NCBI GenBank assembly: GCA_964410325.1
Contig: CAYPFN010000002.1
Coordinates: 1-64,000, forward strand
Direction of reading: 5' to 3'
Source: CAAFZY01 sp964410325
GTDB taxonomy: Bacteria > Pseudomonadota > Alphaproteobacteria > RF32 > CAG-239
DNA: 64,000 bases
The notes below the pieces were generated by a model. That model saw only the letters and a program-made list of their open reading frames with translations, searched no databases and was not told the origin of the DNA. Of the stretch, positions 52,463 to 59,629 are shown one piece after another; the stretch's first letter is position 1, and each line of letters opens with the position of its first letter. The translations under genes were made by a program, and so were the position numbers.

Positions 52463-52981
52463 ATGCTTGGAAGATGTCAATATACCGCAAGCACACTAAC
52501 CCTCGGAGAAGAAATTGAATTGGTCGGCAGACTGCATTATTTTGCATTGATTATTCCTTCTTGTTTGACCTGTCTTTCATTTTTTGCCACATTTATGGCT
52601 TTAAGTTACAGTTCGGTTGTTGTGCATCATGGGCAATCAATGTACTATTTTGCTGTCTGGCTTCCGGTAATCGCTCTGTTTATTTTTACAATTGCCGCTT
52701 GGTTAAAACGCAATCTGATTGAAATGGTCTGTACAAACAAACGCGTGGTTAAAAGAACAGGGATTATTAATGTTACTACTGAAGAACTGCATCGGGAAAG
52801 AATCGAGTCGGTTGAAATAAGACAAAGCATTTTAGGCCGTATTTTTAATTACGGAGATATCTTGTTTTCAGGTACAGGAACATCTAAAGTTGTTTTTAAT
52901 TTTATTAATCAGCCACGATTGATGAAACAGATTATTGACTCTGTCATTAATCGACCGATTTCTCTGCGTCCGTCAGTCTAG
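52463..52981 (+). CDS. Membrane protein with bacterial PH domain (bPH2/DUF304)
   Basis: 172 residues. AAGGAGAAA precedes the ATG. Two membrane helices at about 24-80 (FALIIPSCLTCLSFFATFMA; YYFAVWLPVIALFIFTIAAW) are followed by a PH-like domain at about 88-165. That domain has VCTNKRVVKRTGIINVTTEE, RIESVEIRQSILGRIFNYGD and FSGTGTS, all typical of YdbS/DUF304 proteins. The function is unknown. Its last 35 bases overlap the 3' end of the convergent mtnN. Confidence 0.85.
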   Translation: MLGRCQYTASTLTLGEEIELVGRLHYFALIIPSCLTCLSFFATFMALSYSSVVVHHGQSMYYFAVWLPVIALFIFTIAAWLKRNLIEMVCTNKRVVKRTGIINVTTEELHRERIESVEIRQSILGRIFNYGDILFSGTGTSKVVFNFINQPRLMKQIIDSVINRPISLRPSV

Positions 52982-53582
52982 ATAAAAGATTTTGCAGTCG
53001 GGCAAAAGATTTTTCCGCAGCCGTTTTCCAGAAACGGATGTATTGTTTTTCATGATGCGGACTACCAGCAATATCGCTGATAAGTCGTAAAATCAGAAAA
53101 GGCGTTTTATAAATATGGCAAGTTTGGGCGATGGCGGCAGATTCCATATCGACTGCCAAAGCATTGGGAAAATGTTTTTTGATATTAGGACATTCTTCCA
53201 AAGAAGAAACAAAATAATCACCGCTGACAATTAAACCTTTTTTGACATCGGCGTCCAAATAAGGAAATAGTTTTGTAGAGCTGTGATAAATATGGGGAAA
53301 ACCTTGCACTTGACCGTAAGCATTCGGCTTGCCACACCAGACGTCATGATAAGAAATTTCTGTACCGCATACCGTGTCGCCGATTTGCAATATATTCTGT
53401 AAACCTCCAGCTACGCCGGAATTAACAACCAAATCCGGACGGAAGTTATTGATAATTTCAGCAGTTTTAAGCGCGGCCGCCACTTTCCCGATTCCGCAAG
53501 TCGCAATCAGTAAATTAGAATCAGCTAGTTGGTTTAACAGGTTTTTTTCTTTATCCATGGCGACAATAACAGCAATCTTCAT
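52947..53582 (-). CDS. mtnN: 5'-Methylthioadenosine/S-adenosylhomocysteine nucleosidase
   Basis: 211 residues from ATG 53582 (AAGGAG upstream; an in-frame start 26 codons earlier lacks a site). The PNP-fold has VIVAMDKEKNLL (catalytic Glu region), CGIGKVAAA, NSGVAGGL, SGDYFVSS and AVDMESAAIAQ with the substrate-binding Met-Glu and a downstream RLISDIAG Asp. It cleaves the by-products of S-adenosylmethionine (SAM) use. It is divergent from metK with 139 bases between starts, so synthesis and by-product removal are controlled from one region. Confidence 0.9.
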   Translation of the reverse strand: MKIAVIVAMDKEKNLLNQLADSNLLIATCGIGKVAAALKTAEIINNFRPDLVVNSGVAGGLQNILQIGDTVCGTEISYHDVWCGKPNAYGQVQGFPHIYHSSTKLFPYLDADVKKGLIVSGDYFVSSLEECPNIKKHFPNALAVDMESAAIAQTCHIYKTPFLILRLISDIAGSPHHEKQYIRFWKTAAEKSFARLQNLLSRLTDAEKSVD

Positions 53583-53621
53583 AATACAACTCCTTGTCTT
53601 TAAATCATTTATGAAGATATG

Positions 53622-53637
53622 CTTGACAGATGTCAAG
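53622..53637. promoter_or_regulatory. Palindrome forming back-to-back -35 boxes or an operator
   Basis: CTTGACAGATGTCAAG is a perfect inverted repeat with a two-base centre. It supplies TTGACA on both strands. For mtnN the -10 would be CATAAA (53613-53608, minus strand) at 17 bases. For metK the -10 is weaker (near 53646-53651). A dimeric repressor could also bind it. Confidence 0.5.
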
Positions 53638-53659
53638 AATAATGATAGCGATAAAGCCA

Positions 53660-53715
53660 CTAATGTGTGGATTTAAACCAACTTGTCCGGCACTATAAAC
53701 GGACTAAATAGGAGA
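53660..53715 (+). promoter_or_regulatory. Candidate SAM-II/SAM-V-like riboswitch upstream of metK
   Basis: An H-type pseudoknot can form. P1 is GTGT (53665-53668) with GCAC (53690-53693). P2 is GTCCG (53685-53689) with CGGAC (53700-53704). Loop 1 holds GGATTTAAACC, loop 3 holds TATAAA, and TAAATAGGAG follows, containing the ribosome site. The order GATTTAA...ATAAA...CTAAA.AGG recalls the conserved core of SAM-II, known in alphaproteobacteria. P1 is only four pairs, one of them G-T, which weakens the call. Confidence 0.5.
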
Positions 53716-53721
53716 AATAAA

Positions 53722-54726
53722 ATGCGAAAAACAGCAGAATTCGTATCTTTGGGGCATCCCGACAAAACCGCCGACTATATTTCAAGCTATATTTTGGATC
53801 GTATGATTGAACAAGACAAAAATGTTCGTTATGCTGTTGAAGTTATGTTTAAAGATAATACGGTGGTTTTGGGCGGGGAAATATCTGGTGCTGTCAATCT
53901 GGAAAATCTCGAAGGGTATATTAAAAAAGCTTTATGTGAAGTCGGTTATACGCCGTCTTATTTCGAAATTTGGGGTAACAATGCCGTCAATATTGATAAG
54001 CTTAACGTCATTAGCCTTATCGGCCAGCAGTCAGATGAAATTTCATGCGGTGTTGAAAATGGCGGCTGGGGAGATCAGGGAGTTTTTGCCGGTTATGCCT
54101 GCCAGGGACATGACTATATTCCCGAAGAATTATATCTGGCGCGCAAATTAAACCGTGCGCTGTATAATAAAGCCTTGAAAAGCAGTAATCTTGGCCTGGA
54201 TATCAAAACACAGATAAGCTTAGATGAAAATAACGCCGTACAGACGGCGATTACCGCTCTGCCGATGAAAGAAGCCGAAGATTTAATGCCGTTTATAACC
54301 GAAGTTTTGGAACAGAAACCACAAAATCTGATTGTCAACGGCACCGGAATATATACCCGCCACTCAAGCATTGCCGATTGCGGTATAACCGGACGAAAAC
54401 TGGCCTGCGATTTTTATTCTCTAGCTTGTCCGATCGGCGGCGGTTCGCTCTGGGGCAAAGATGCTGGCAAAGCTGATGTATCATTAAATATTTTGGCACG
54501 GCGACTGGCTGTAAAATATTTAGAAGACAATGACGAAGCTTTTGTTTATTTATCATCATGCATCGGAAGGTCAGAGCTACCGAGCGCCGTTTTAAAAACC
54601 ATTAAAAACGGCCGGATAAACATAAAAAAATTAACGGGGGATTTTAGCCCGGCTACGGTTATCCCGGCTTTGGGATTGGATAAACCCGTATTTACCAAAC
54701 TGTGCCGCGACGGAATTGATGGTTAA
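53722..54726 (+). CDS. metK: S-adenosylmethionine synthetase, short divergent form
   Basis: 334 residues from ATG 53722 (AGGAGA upstream), against about 384 in the E. coli enzyme. Core motifs are present: SLGHPDKTADYIS at 9-21, GDQGVFAGYA near 119 (usually GDQG.MFGYA), IGGGSLWGKDAGKADVS near 244 (usually GGGAFSGKDP.KVD.S) and ARRLAVKYL. It converts methionine and ATP to SAM. Loop regions are shortened. It is divergent from mtnN and preceded by a candidate SAM-sensing leader, so feedback control is plausible. Confidence 0.88.
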   Translation: MRKTAEFVSLGHPDKTADYISSYILDRMIEQDKNVRYAVEVMFKDNTVVLGGEISGAVNLENLEGYIKKALCEVGYTPSYFEIWGNNAVNIDKLNVISLIGQQSDEISCGVENGGWGDQGVFAGYACQGHDYIPEELYLARKLNRALYNKALKSSNLGLDIKTQISLDENNAVQTAITALPMKEAEDLMPFITEVLEQKPQNLIVNGTGIYTRHSSIADCGITGRKLACDFYSLACPIGGGSLWGKDAGKADVSLNILARRLAVKYLEDNDEAFVYLSSCIGRSELPSAVLKTIKNGRINIKKLTGDFSPATVIPALGLDKPVFTKLCRDGIDG

Positions 54727-54731
54727 AAAAC

Positions 54732-54760
54732 TTGACAATCTATTTTCGGCGCAATAGTTT
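54732..54760 (+). promoter_or_regulatory. Candidate promoter before the U32 gene
   Basis: TTGACA at 54732-54737 and TAGTTT at 54755-54760 (three of six), spacer 17. It is weak at the -10 position. Confidence 0.3.
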
Positions 54761-54794
54761 GGGATAAAATAATTTAAGTGCTGGAACAAATAAA

Positions 54795-57059
54795 ATGAAA
54801 CAAGAACTGCTGGCGCCGGCCGGTGATATTGAAGCTGGTTATGCGGCGCTATATTACGGCGCGGATGCCGTGTATCTCGGATTGCAAAAGTTTTCGGCAC
54901 GAGCAACGGCATCTAATTTTGATGAGAAAGGCTTAGATGAATTTACGGCGTATGCCCACCATTTGGGACGCCGTGTCTATGTTGCAATCAACACGATTCT
55001 GCAAGAAGGAGAATTGCCGGAACTGCTAAAAACGCTTGATATTTGTTCACGCTGTAAGGTTGATGCAATTATTGTCCAGGATTTAGGCGTAGCCCGCGTC
55101 CTCCAGAAAAGTTATCCAGATTTGGAAATGCATGCCAGCACGCAAATGGCCATCCATAATAAAGAAGGGGCAGTGTATCTGCAAAAACTTGGCTTTTCCC
55201 GAGTGGTTTTGGCGCGGGAATTGACCTCGGAAGAAATTAAAGACATCGCCTCCATTCCAGGATTAGAAACTGAAGTCTTCATTCACGGCGCATTGTGTTA
55301 TTCATACAGTGGCTTATGTCAGTTTTCCGCTTTGGAAAACGGTCGCAGTGCCAACCGCGGTAAATGTTTATATCCGTGCCGCGCCTGTTTTCAGGGAAAT
55401 ATGGGAAACAAGCATATTTTTTCAATGAAAGATATGGCTTTGCAGGCTGATGTTTTAGAAATGCCGGTTACATCCCTAAAGATTGAAGGACGGAAAAAAT
55501 CAGCCTTATATGTTGCCGCTGTTACCGATTACTATCGTAAAATTTTAGATGGCAAAGGTACGGATGCGGTCAGAGCGGAAAATATTAAACAGATTTTTTC
55601 CCGTCCTTGGTGCAAGTTCCATTTTAAGGGAAAAAACAAAGAGATTATTGACGCCGATTTTGTCGGTCATCGCGGACTTTTAATCGGTAAGATTGAAAAA
55701 GTATACCGAAACATTATAGGCTTTACTCCCGCGCATCAAGTTTCCCGTTTTGATGGTTTGCAGATAGATGTGTCGGGACTTGAAAAACCATTCGGATTTT
55801 CCGTGCAAAATTTGCGTTCTAAAGCTAAAAAAACCGTTTCCGTTGCTAAAGGCGAATATGTTGAAATAGAGTTAACTGGCAGATATCCGAAGTTAAAAAC
55901 GGGAATGAATATATATTTAGCCTCATCAAGCGCTGTTAAGGGAATGTATGGCTATTTTAAACCCAAACCAGAAGAATTCCGCAATTTAACAGATGTAGAA
56001 GTCACGGCTGAAGTATTGCCCGATAAAATTAAAGTGTCATCCAAAAATATTTGCGTCGAAGCGGCGGGAAGTTTTGCAAGCGCCCGAAATGCCGCAAATA
56101 CTTTGGATGCTTTCCATCATGCTTTTTCCAAAACCGGTGGCACATCCCTGCATTTAAAATCGCTAACGGTGGATAATCCATACAATTTATTTGTGCCAGC
56201 CTCTGAAATCAGCAAACTCCGTCGCGAACTGTATGCAAAAATCAAACCGAAATACAAACAAGGCGTTTTACCGCTGGTTGTAAATGCAAGAACGCCGACC
56301 ACGCCACGGTGGATTGTAAAGACAGATGATTTATCTTGTTTATCCAAACTTGATTTATCACATTTTGCCGAAATTATATACCTGTTTAATCCGCAAGCGA
56401 TTCCCGAAGATGTTTCGATTTTTCCAAAAGATAAAATTCGTTTAGCATTGCCGGCCGTTTGCCGTCATCCAGAAATTTATCAGCGCGGCATACAAAAATT
56501 TCTTGCCGCCGGTTTTGAAAAATGGGAAGTCGCAAACTATTGGGGATTGGCGTGTCTGCCGACAAAAAGTCTTGATATAAGCTTTGATACGCCACTTTAT
56601 ATGTTCAATACGCAAGCTATGTCACAAGCAGTCGAAATGGGAGCCACAACAGTGGCGTTTGCTTTGGAGGATACTCTGGAAAATATCCAAAAACTAGCCG
56701 TTGCGGCGCCGCTTATGACAACATTTGTTATCTATCAGAACGCGCCATTATTCATCAGCGCTGCTTGTATCCGCGATAATGAGTGCCGTTATTGCCGAGG
56801 CGGCAAAAAACACTATGAATTATTTAAAGACGGGAAAAAATATGAAGCGGTTTCCCAAAACTGTCAAACTATGGTTTTTAATAGCCGGCCTTTATGCTTT
56901 GCCAAAGAAGCCAAAACCATCAAGACGGATTTTTACCGGATGGATTTTGTTTATCGTAAGTATAAACCGGAAGAGGTACGAAATATTGTCGGAAAATTGA
57001 TGCAGTATAAAGATGTTGATAACGTCAATAAAGGAAATATAAATAGCCGAAAAATATGA
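54795..57059 (+). CDS. U32-family protein (RlhA/YdcP-like)
   Basis: 754 residues. The N-terminal U32 barrel has ELLAPAGDIEAGYAALYYGADAVY, VQDLGVARVL, MHASTQMAIHNKEGA and VFIHGALCYSYSGLCQFS, then SANRGKCLYPCRACF with the conserved cysteine cluster. A C-terminal extension after about 380 contains a second, shorter barrel-like region and further cysteines (CIRDNECRYCRGGKKH). E. coli RlhA of this family hydroxylates C2501 of 23S rRNA; other members act in tRNA or ubiquinone hydroxylation. Which reaction applies here is uncertain; proteolysis is unlikely. Confidence 0.85.
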   Translation: MKQELLAPAGDIEAGYAALYYGADAVYLGLQKFSARATASNFDEKGLDEFTAYAHHLGRRVYVAINTILQEGELPELLKTLDICSRCKVDAIIVQDLGVARVLQKSYPDLEMHASTQMAIHNKEGAVYLQKLGFSRVVLARELTSEEIKDIASIPGLETEVFIHGALCYSYSGLCQFSALENGRSANRGKCLYPCRACFQGNMGNKHIFSMKDMALQADVLEMPVTSLKIEGRKKSALYVAAVTDYYRKILDGKGTDAVRAENIKQIFSRPWCKFHFKGKNKEIIDADFVGHRGLLIGKIEKVYRNIIGFTPAHQVSRFDGLQIDVSGLEKPFGFSVQNLRSKAKKTVSVAKGEYVEIELTGRYPKLKTGMNIYLASSSAVKGMYGYFKPKPEEFRNLTDVEVTAEVLPDKIKVSSKNICVEAAGSFASARNAANTLDAFHHAFSKTGGTSLHLKSLTVDNPYNLFVPASEISKLRRELYAKIKPKYKQGVLPLVVNARTPTTPRWIVKTDDLSCLSKLDLSHFAEIIYLFNPQAIPEDVSIFPKDKIRLALPAVCRHPEIYQRGIQKFLAAGFEKWEVANYWGLACLPTKSLDISFDTPLYMFNTQAMSQAVEMGATTVAFALEDTLENIQKLAVAAPLMTTFVIYQNAPLFISAACIRDNECRYCRGGKKHYELFKDGKKYEAVSQNCQTMVFNSRPLCFAKEAKTIKTDFYRMDFVYRKYKPEEVRNIVGKLMQYKDVDNVNKGNINSRKI

Positions 57060-57130
57060 TAAATTCTTCTTGATATAAAAAAATAAAAGATTAATATTTA
57101 GCTAAACGATAAAAATAGTAAGGAAGCCTC

Positions 57131-57871
57131 ATGCTGGAAGAGAAAAAAACAGAAACGCTTAAAGATTCGATAAAAACAATAGTTTACGCGGTTTTGATCG
57201 CCGTTTTGATACGTAGTTTTTTATTTGAGCCCTTTCGTATCCCGTCAGGTTCAATGTATCCGACATTAGAAGTTGGGGATTATTTATTCGTTTCAAAATA
57301 CACTTACGGTTATTCTAGGCACTCTTTTCCAGCGAGCATAATCCCTTTCAAAGGCCGTATTTGGGAATCTTTGCCTGAACGTGGCGATATCGTAGTTTTT
57401 AAATTTCCCGGCGATAATAAGACGGATTTTATCAAAAGGGTTATCGGCCTTCCGGGAGATACAGTTCAAGTTCGCCGCGGCCGCTTATATCTCAATAATG
57501 AAGTTGTTGAACGCCGGAAAATCGGCGATTATAAAATTGATGAATTTGTCATTCGGCCAGAGTTATATACAGAATATGAAGAAACCTTGCCCGAAGGTGT
57601 TAAACACCATATTTTGGAAGTATCCGATCATGAACCGCAGGTTGATAACACAACCAAAGTAACTGTTCCGGAAGGTCACGTTTTTGTTATGGGGGATAAC
57701 CGCGACCGATCGGATGACAGTCGTGTAAGCGTTGGTTTTGTGCCGATAGAAAATTTGGTCGGTAAGGCGCGCATTTTGTTTTTTTCTCATAATGATAAAG
57801 GCTGTTGGTACAAGCCATGGACTTGGCCGCAGGCAATTCGATGGTCAAAAATATTTAACACGCTACATTAG
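57131..57871 (+). CDS. lepB: Signal peptidase I
   Basis: 246 residues with one N-terminal membrane helix (IKTIVYAVLIAVLIRSFLF). The catalytic Ser lies in IPSGSMYPTLEVGDY near 40 and the catalytic Lys in GDIVVFKFPGD...DFIKRVIGLPGD near 100. VMGDNRDRSDDSR lies near 193. It removes signal peptides at the outer face of the inner membrane. TAAGGAAG precedes the start. It is first gene of the alphaproteobacterial lepB-rnc-era cluster. Confidence 0.96.
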   Translation: MLEEKKTETLKDSIKTIVYAVLIAVLIRSFLFEPFRIPSGSMYPTLEVGDYLFVSKYTYGYSRHSFPASIIPFKGRIWESLPERGDIVVFKFPGDNKTDFIKRVIGLPGDTVQVRRGRLYLNNEVVERRKIGDYKIDEFVIRPELYTEYEETLPEGVKHHILEVSDHEPQVDNTTKVTVPEGHVFVMGDNRDRSDDSRVSVGFVPIENLVGKARILFFSHNDKGCWYKPWTWPQAIRWSKIFNTLH

Positions 57872-57879
57872 GTTTGTTT

Positions 57880-58539
57880 ATGGATACAGAAGATTTAGAA
57901 AACACCTTAGGATATCATTTTAAAGATAAAAAACTTTTAAAGCAAGCGCTGACCCACAGTAGCTGCACTTCCGATATATCTAAAAATTATGAGCGTTTGG
58001 AGTTTTTGGGAGATAGGGTTTTAGGCGTTGCCATGGCGCATTTGCTTTATAATCTATTTCCCAATGATCCTGAGGGGAATTTGTCGCCGCGACACACGCG
58101 CTTGGTTCGCAAGGAAACAGTTGCCGCCGTTGCTCGTGAATTATGGCTTGATAAATATGTTTTGGCTGAAAAGAAAGCTTTATGCAACAATGAAAATGTG
58201 TTATGTGATGTGGCGGAAGCGGTTATCGGTGCCATTTGCATTGAAGCCGGATTTGAAACTGCGATTGATTTTGTAGATAGACACTGGCGTCGATTAATAA
58301 ATGAAAATACCTCGCCGCAGATTGACAGCAAAACCACATTACAGGAACTGGCACATCGGTTAAAACTTGAAGTGCCGGCATATCGTCTTGTAAGCAAAGA
58401 AGGAACAGAACACGAACCTCTGTTTCATATGGAGGTCCGCATAGGGTCACATACGGCTACTGGCAACGGTAGAAATAAAAAAACAGCCGAACAAGCTGCC
58501 GCAGCAAAATTGATTGCGGAGTTAACTGCCAATGGCTGA
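57880..58539 (+). CDS. rnc: Ribonuclease III
   Basis: 219 residues from ATG 57880 (a TTG two codons earlier is possible). The catalytic domain has NYERLEFLGDRVLG near 33-46 and DVAEAVIGAICIE with the metal-binding Asp and Glu. The dsRNA-binding domain at about 148-219 ends with NKKTAEQAAAAKLIAEL. It processes rRNA precursors and structured mRNAs. It lies eight bases after lepB and overlaps era by eight bases. Confidence 0.96.
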   Translation: MDTEDLENTLGYHFKDKKLLKQALTHSSCTSDISKNYERLEFLGDRVLGVAMAHLLYNLFPNDPEGNLSPRHTRLVRKETVAAVARELWLDKYVLAEKKALCNNENVLCDVAEAVIGAICIEAGFETAIDFVDRHWRRLINENTSPQIDSKTTLQELAHRLKLEVPAYRLVSKEGTEHEPLFHMEVRIGSHTATGNGRNKKTAEQAAAAKLIAELTANG

Positions 58540-59437
58540 CAACAACCTTACCCGTGCCGGATTTGTCAGTTTAATTGGTGCGCCGAATGCCGGAAAATCG
58601 ACAATTACCAACAACTTTGCTGGTTCAAAAGTTTCAATTGTATCTCCTAAAGCCCAAACTACCCGAACAATTGTCAAAGGCATCGGCGTATATAACAATA
58701 CGCAGATAATCTTTCTTGACACACCTGGAATTTTTAAGCCGAAACGCCGACTTGACCGCGCAATGGTCGCTTTGGCGTGGGGCGGTTTAAAAGATGCGGA
58801 TATTGTGGCTTTAATTGTAGATGCCAAACGCGGTTTTGACGACGAAACTAGAGAAATTATCAATGAATTGAATCAAAACAAAATACAGGCAGTTTTAGTT
58901 TTAAACAAAGTTGATTTGATACATAAAGAAAAATTGTTGGTTTTAAGCGCGGCGCTGAATGAAACCGGAAATTTCAAAGAAACTTTCATGATTTCAGCTT
59001 TAACCGGTGAGAATATAGAAGATTTCTATCAATATCTGGCAGACAATCTGCCGCTTAGCCCCTGGTATTATCCGGAAGAACAAATGTCGGATATGCCACT
59101 AAAACTTTTAGCGGCAGAGATTGTGCGGGAAAAATTATTTTTATTCCTTCGACAGGAGTTGCCATATTCGCTGACGGTTGAGCCGGAATTGTGGGAAAGG
59201 CGGGAAGATGGTTCCATCCGAGCGGAAATGACGATTTATGTCGAACGGAATAATCAGAAAATTATTGTGTTGGGTAAAGGCGGCAGTATGATAAAAAAAA
59301 TCGGGCAGGCGGTTCGGCATGAGTTGGAAGAAATGTTGGAAGAACGGATTCATCTATTTTTGTTTGTCAAAGTTCGCGAAAACTGGCTTAATGATCCAGC
59401 ACGGTATAATACATGGGGACTTAATTTTAACAGTTGA
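58532..59437 (+). CDS. era: GTPase Era
   Basis: 301 residues. The G motifs are GAPNAGKST (G1, about 16-24), FLDTPGIF (G3), LNKVDL (G4) and ISALTGENIEDF (G5). The KH domain near 220-270 has IYVERNNQKIIVLGKGGSMI, and the end WLNDPARYNTWGL is typical. Era binds 16S rRNA and checks small-subunit assembly. The start overlaps rnc and the stop overlaps a small membrane ORF. Confidence 0.97.
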   Translation: MADNNLTRAGFVSLIGAPNAGKSTITNNFAGSKVSIVSPKAQTTRTIVKGIGVYNNTQIIFLDTPGIFKPKRRLDRAMVALAWGGLKDADIVALIVDAKRGFDDETREIINELNQNKIQAVLVLNKVDLIHKEKLLVLSAALNETGNFKETFMISALTGENIEDFYQYLADNLPLSPWYYPEEQMSDMPLKLLAAEIVREKLFLFLRQELPYSLTVEPELWERREDGSIRAEMTIYVERNNQKIIVLGKGGSMIKKIGQAVRHELEEMLEERIHLFLFVKVRENWLNDPARYNTWGLNFNS

Positions 59438-59610
59438 TTGCAGTCGCCGTGGTCTTTATATACCTCCTGACGGCCTGGATAGTGCCATCGGTTATTGTGA
59501 AACGAATCTGGACATTAGGCTTTATGCCGGTATTCGTAGTAACAGCCGTTTCAACTCTGGGAATTATCAATATCTGGATATATCGCAAGGCTTTGTATAA
59601 TATCATCTGA
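59434..59610 (+). CDS. 58-residue two-helix membrane protein, coupled to era
   Basis: TTG 59434 overlaps the era stop (TTGA), the classic arrangement for translational reinitiation. The protein is mostly hydrophobic, with two membrane helices (IAVAVVFIYLLTAWIVPSVI at 2-21 and LGFMPVFVVTAVSTLGIINI at about 28-47), joined by VKRIWT and ending IYRKALYNII. An in-frame TAA just upstream rules out a longer N-terminus. No family was recognised. Translation is likely from context but not shown. Confidence 0.6.
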   Translation: MIAVAVVFIYLLTAWIVPSVIVKRIWTLGFMPVFVVTAVSTLGIINIWIYRKALYNII

Positions 59611-59629
59611 GGACGATAAAAAACCGAAT

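Noticed and set aside
53683..53721. Upstream start of metK
   Set aside because: It would translate through the candidate riboswitch; ATG 53722 has AGGAGA and the normal N-terminus.
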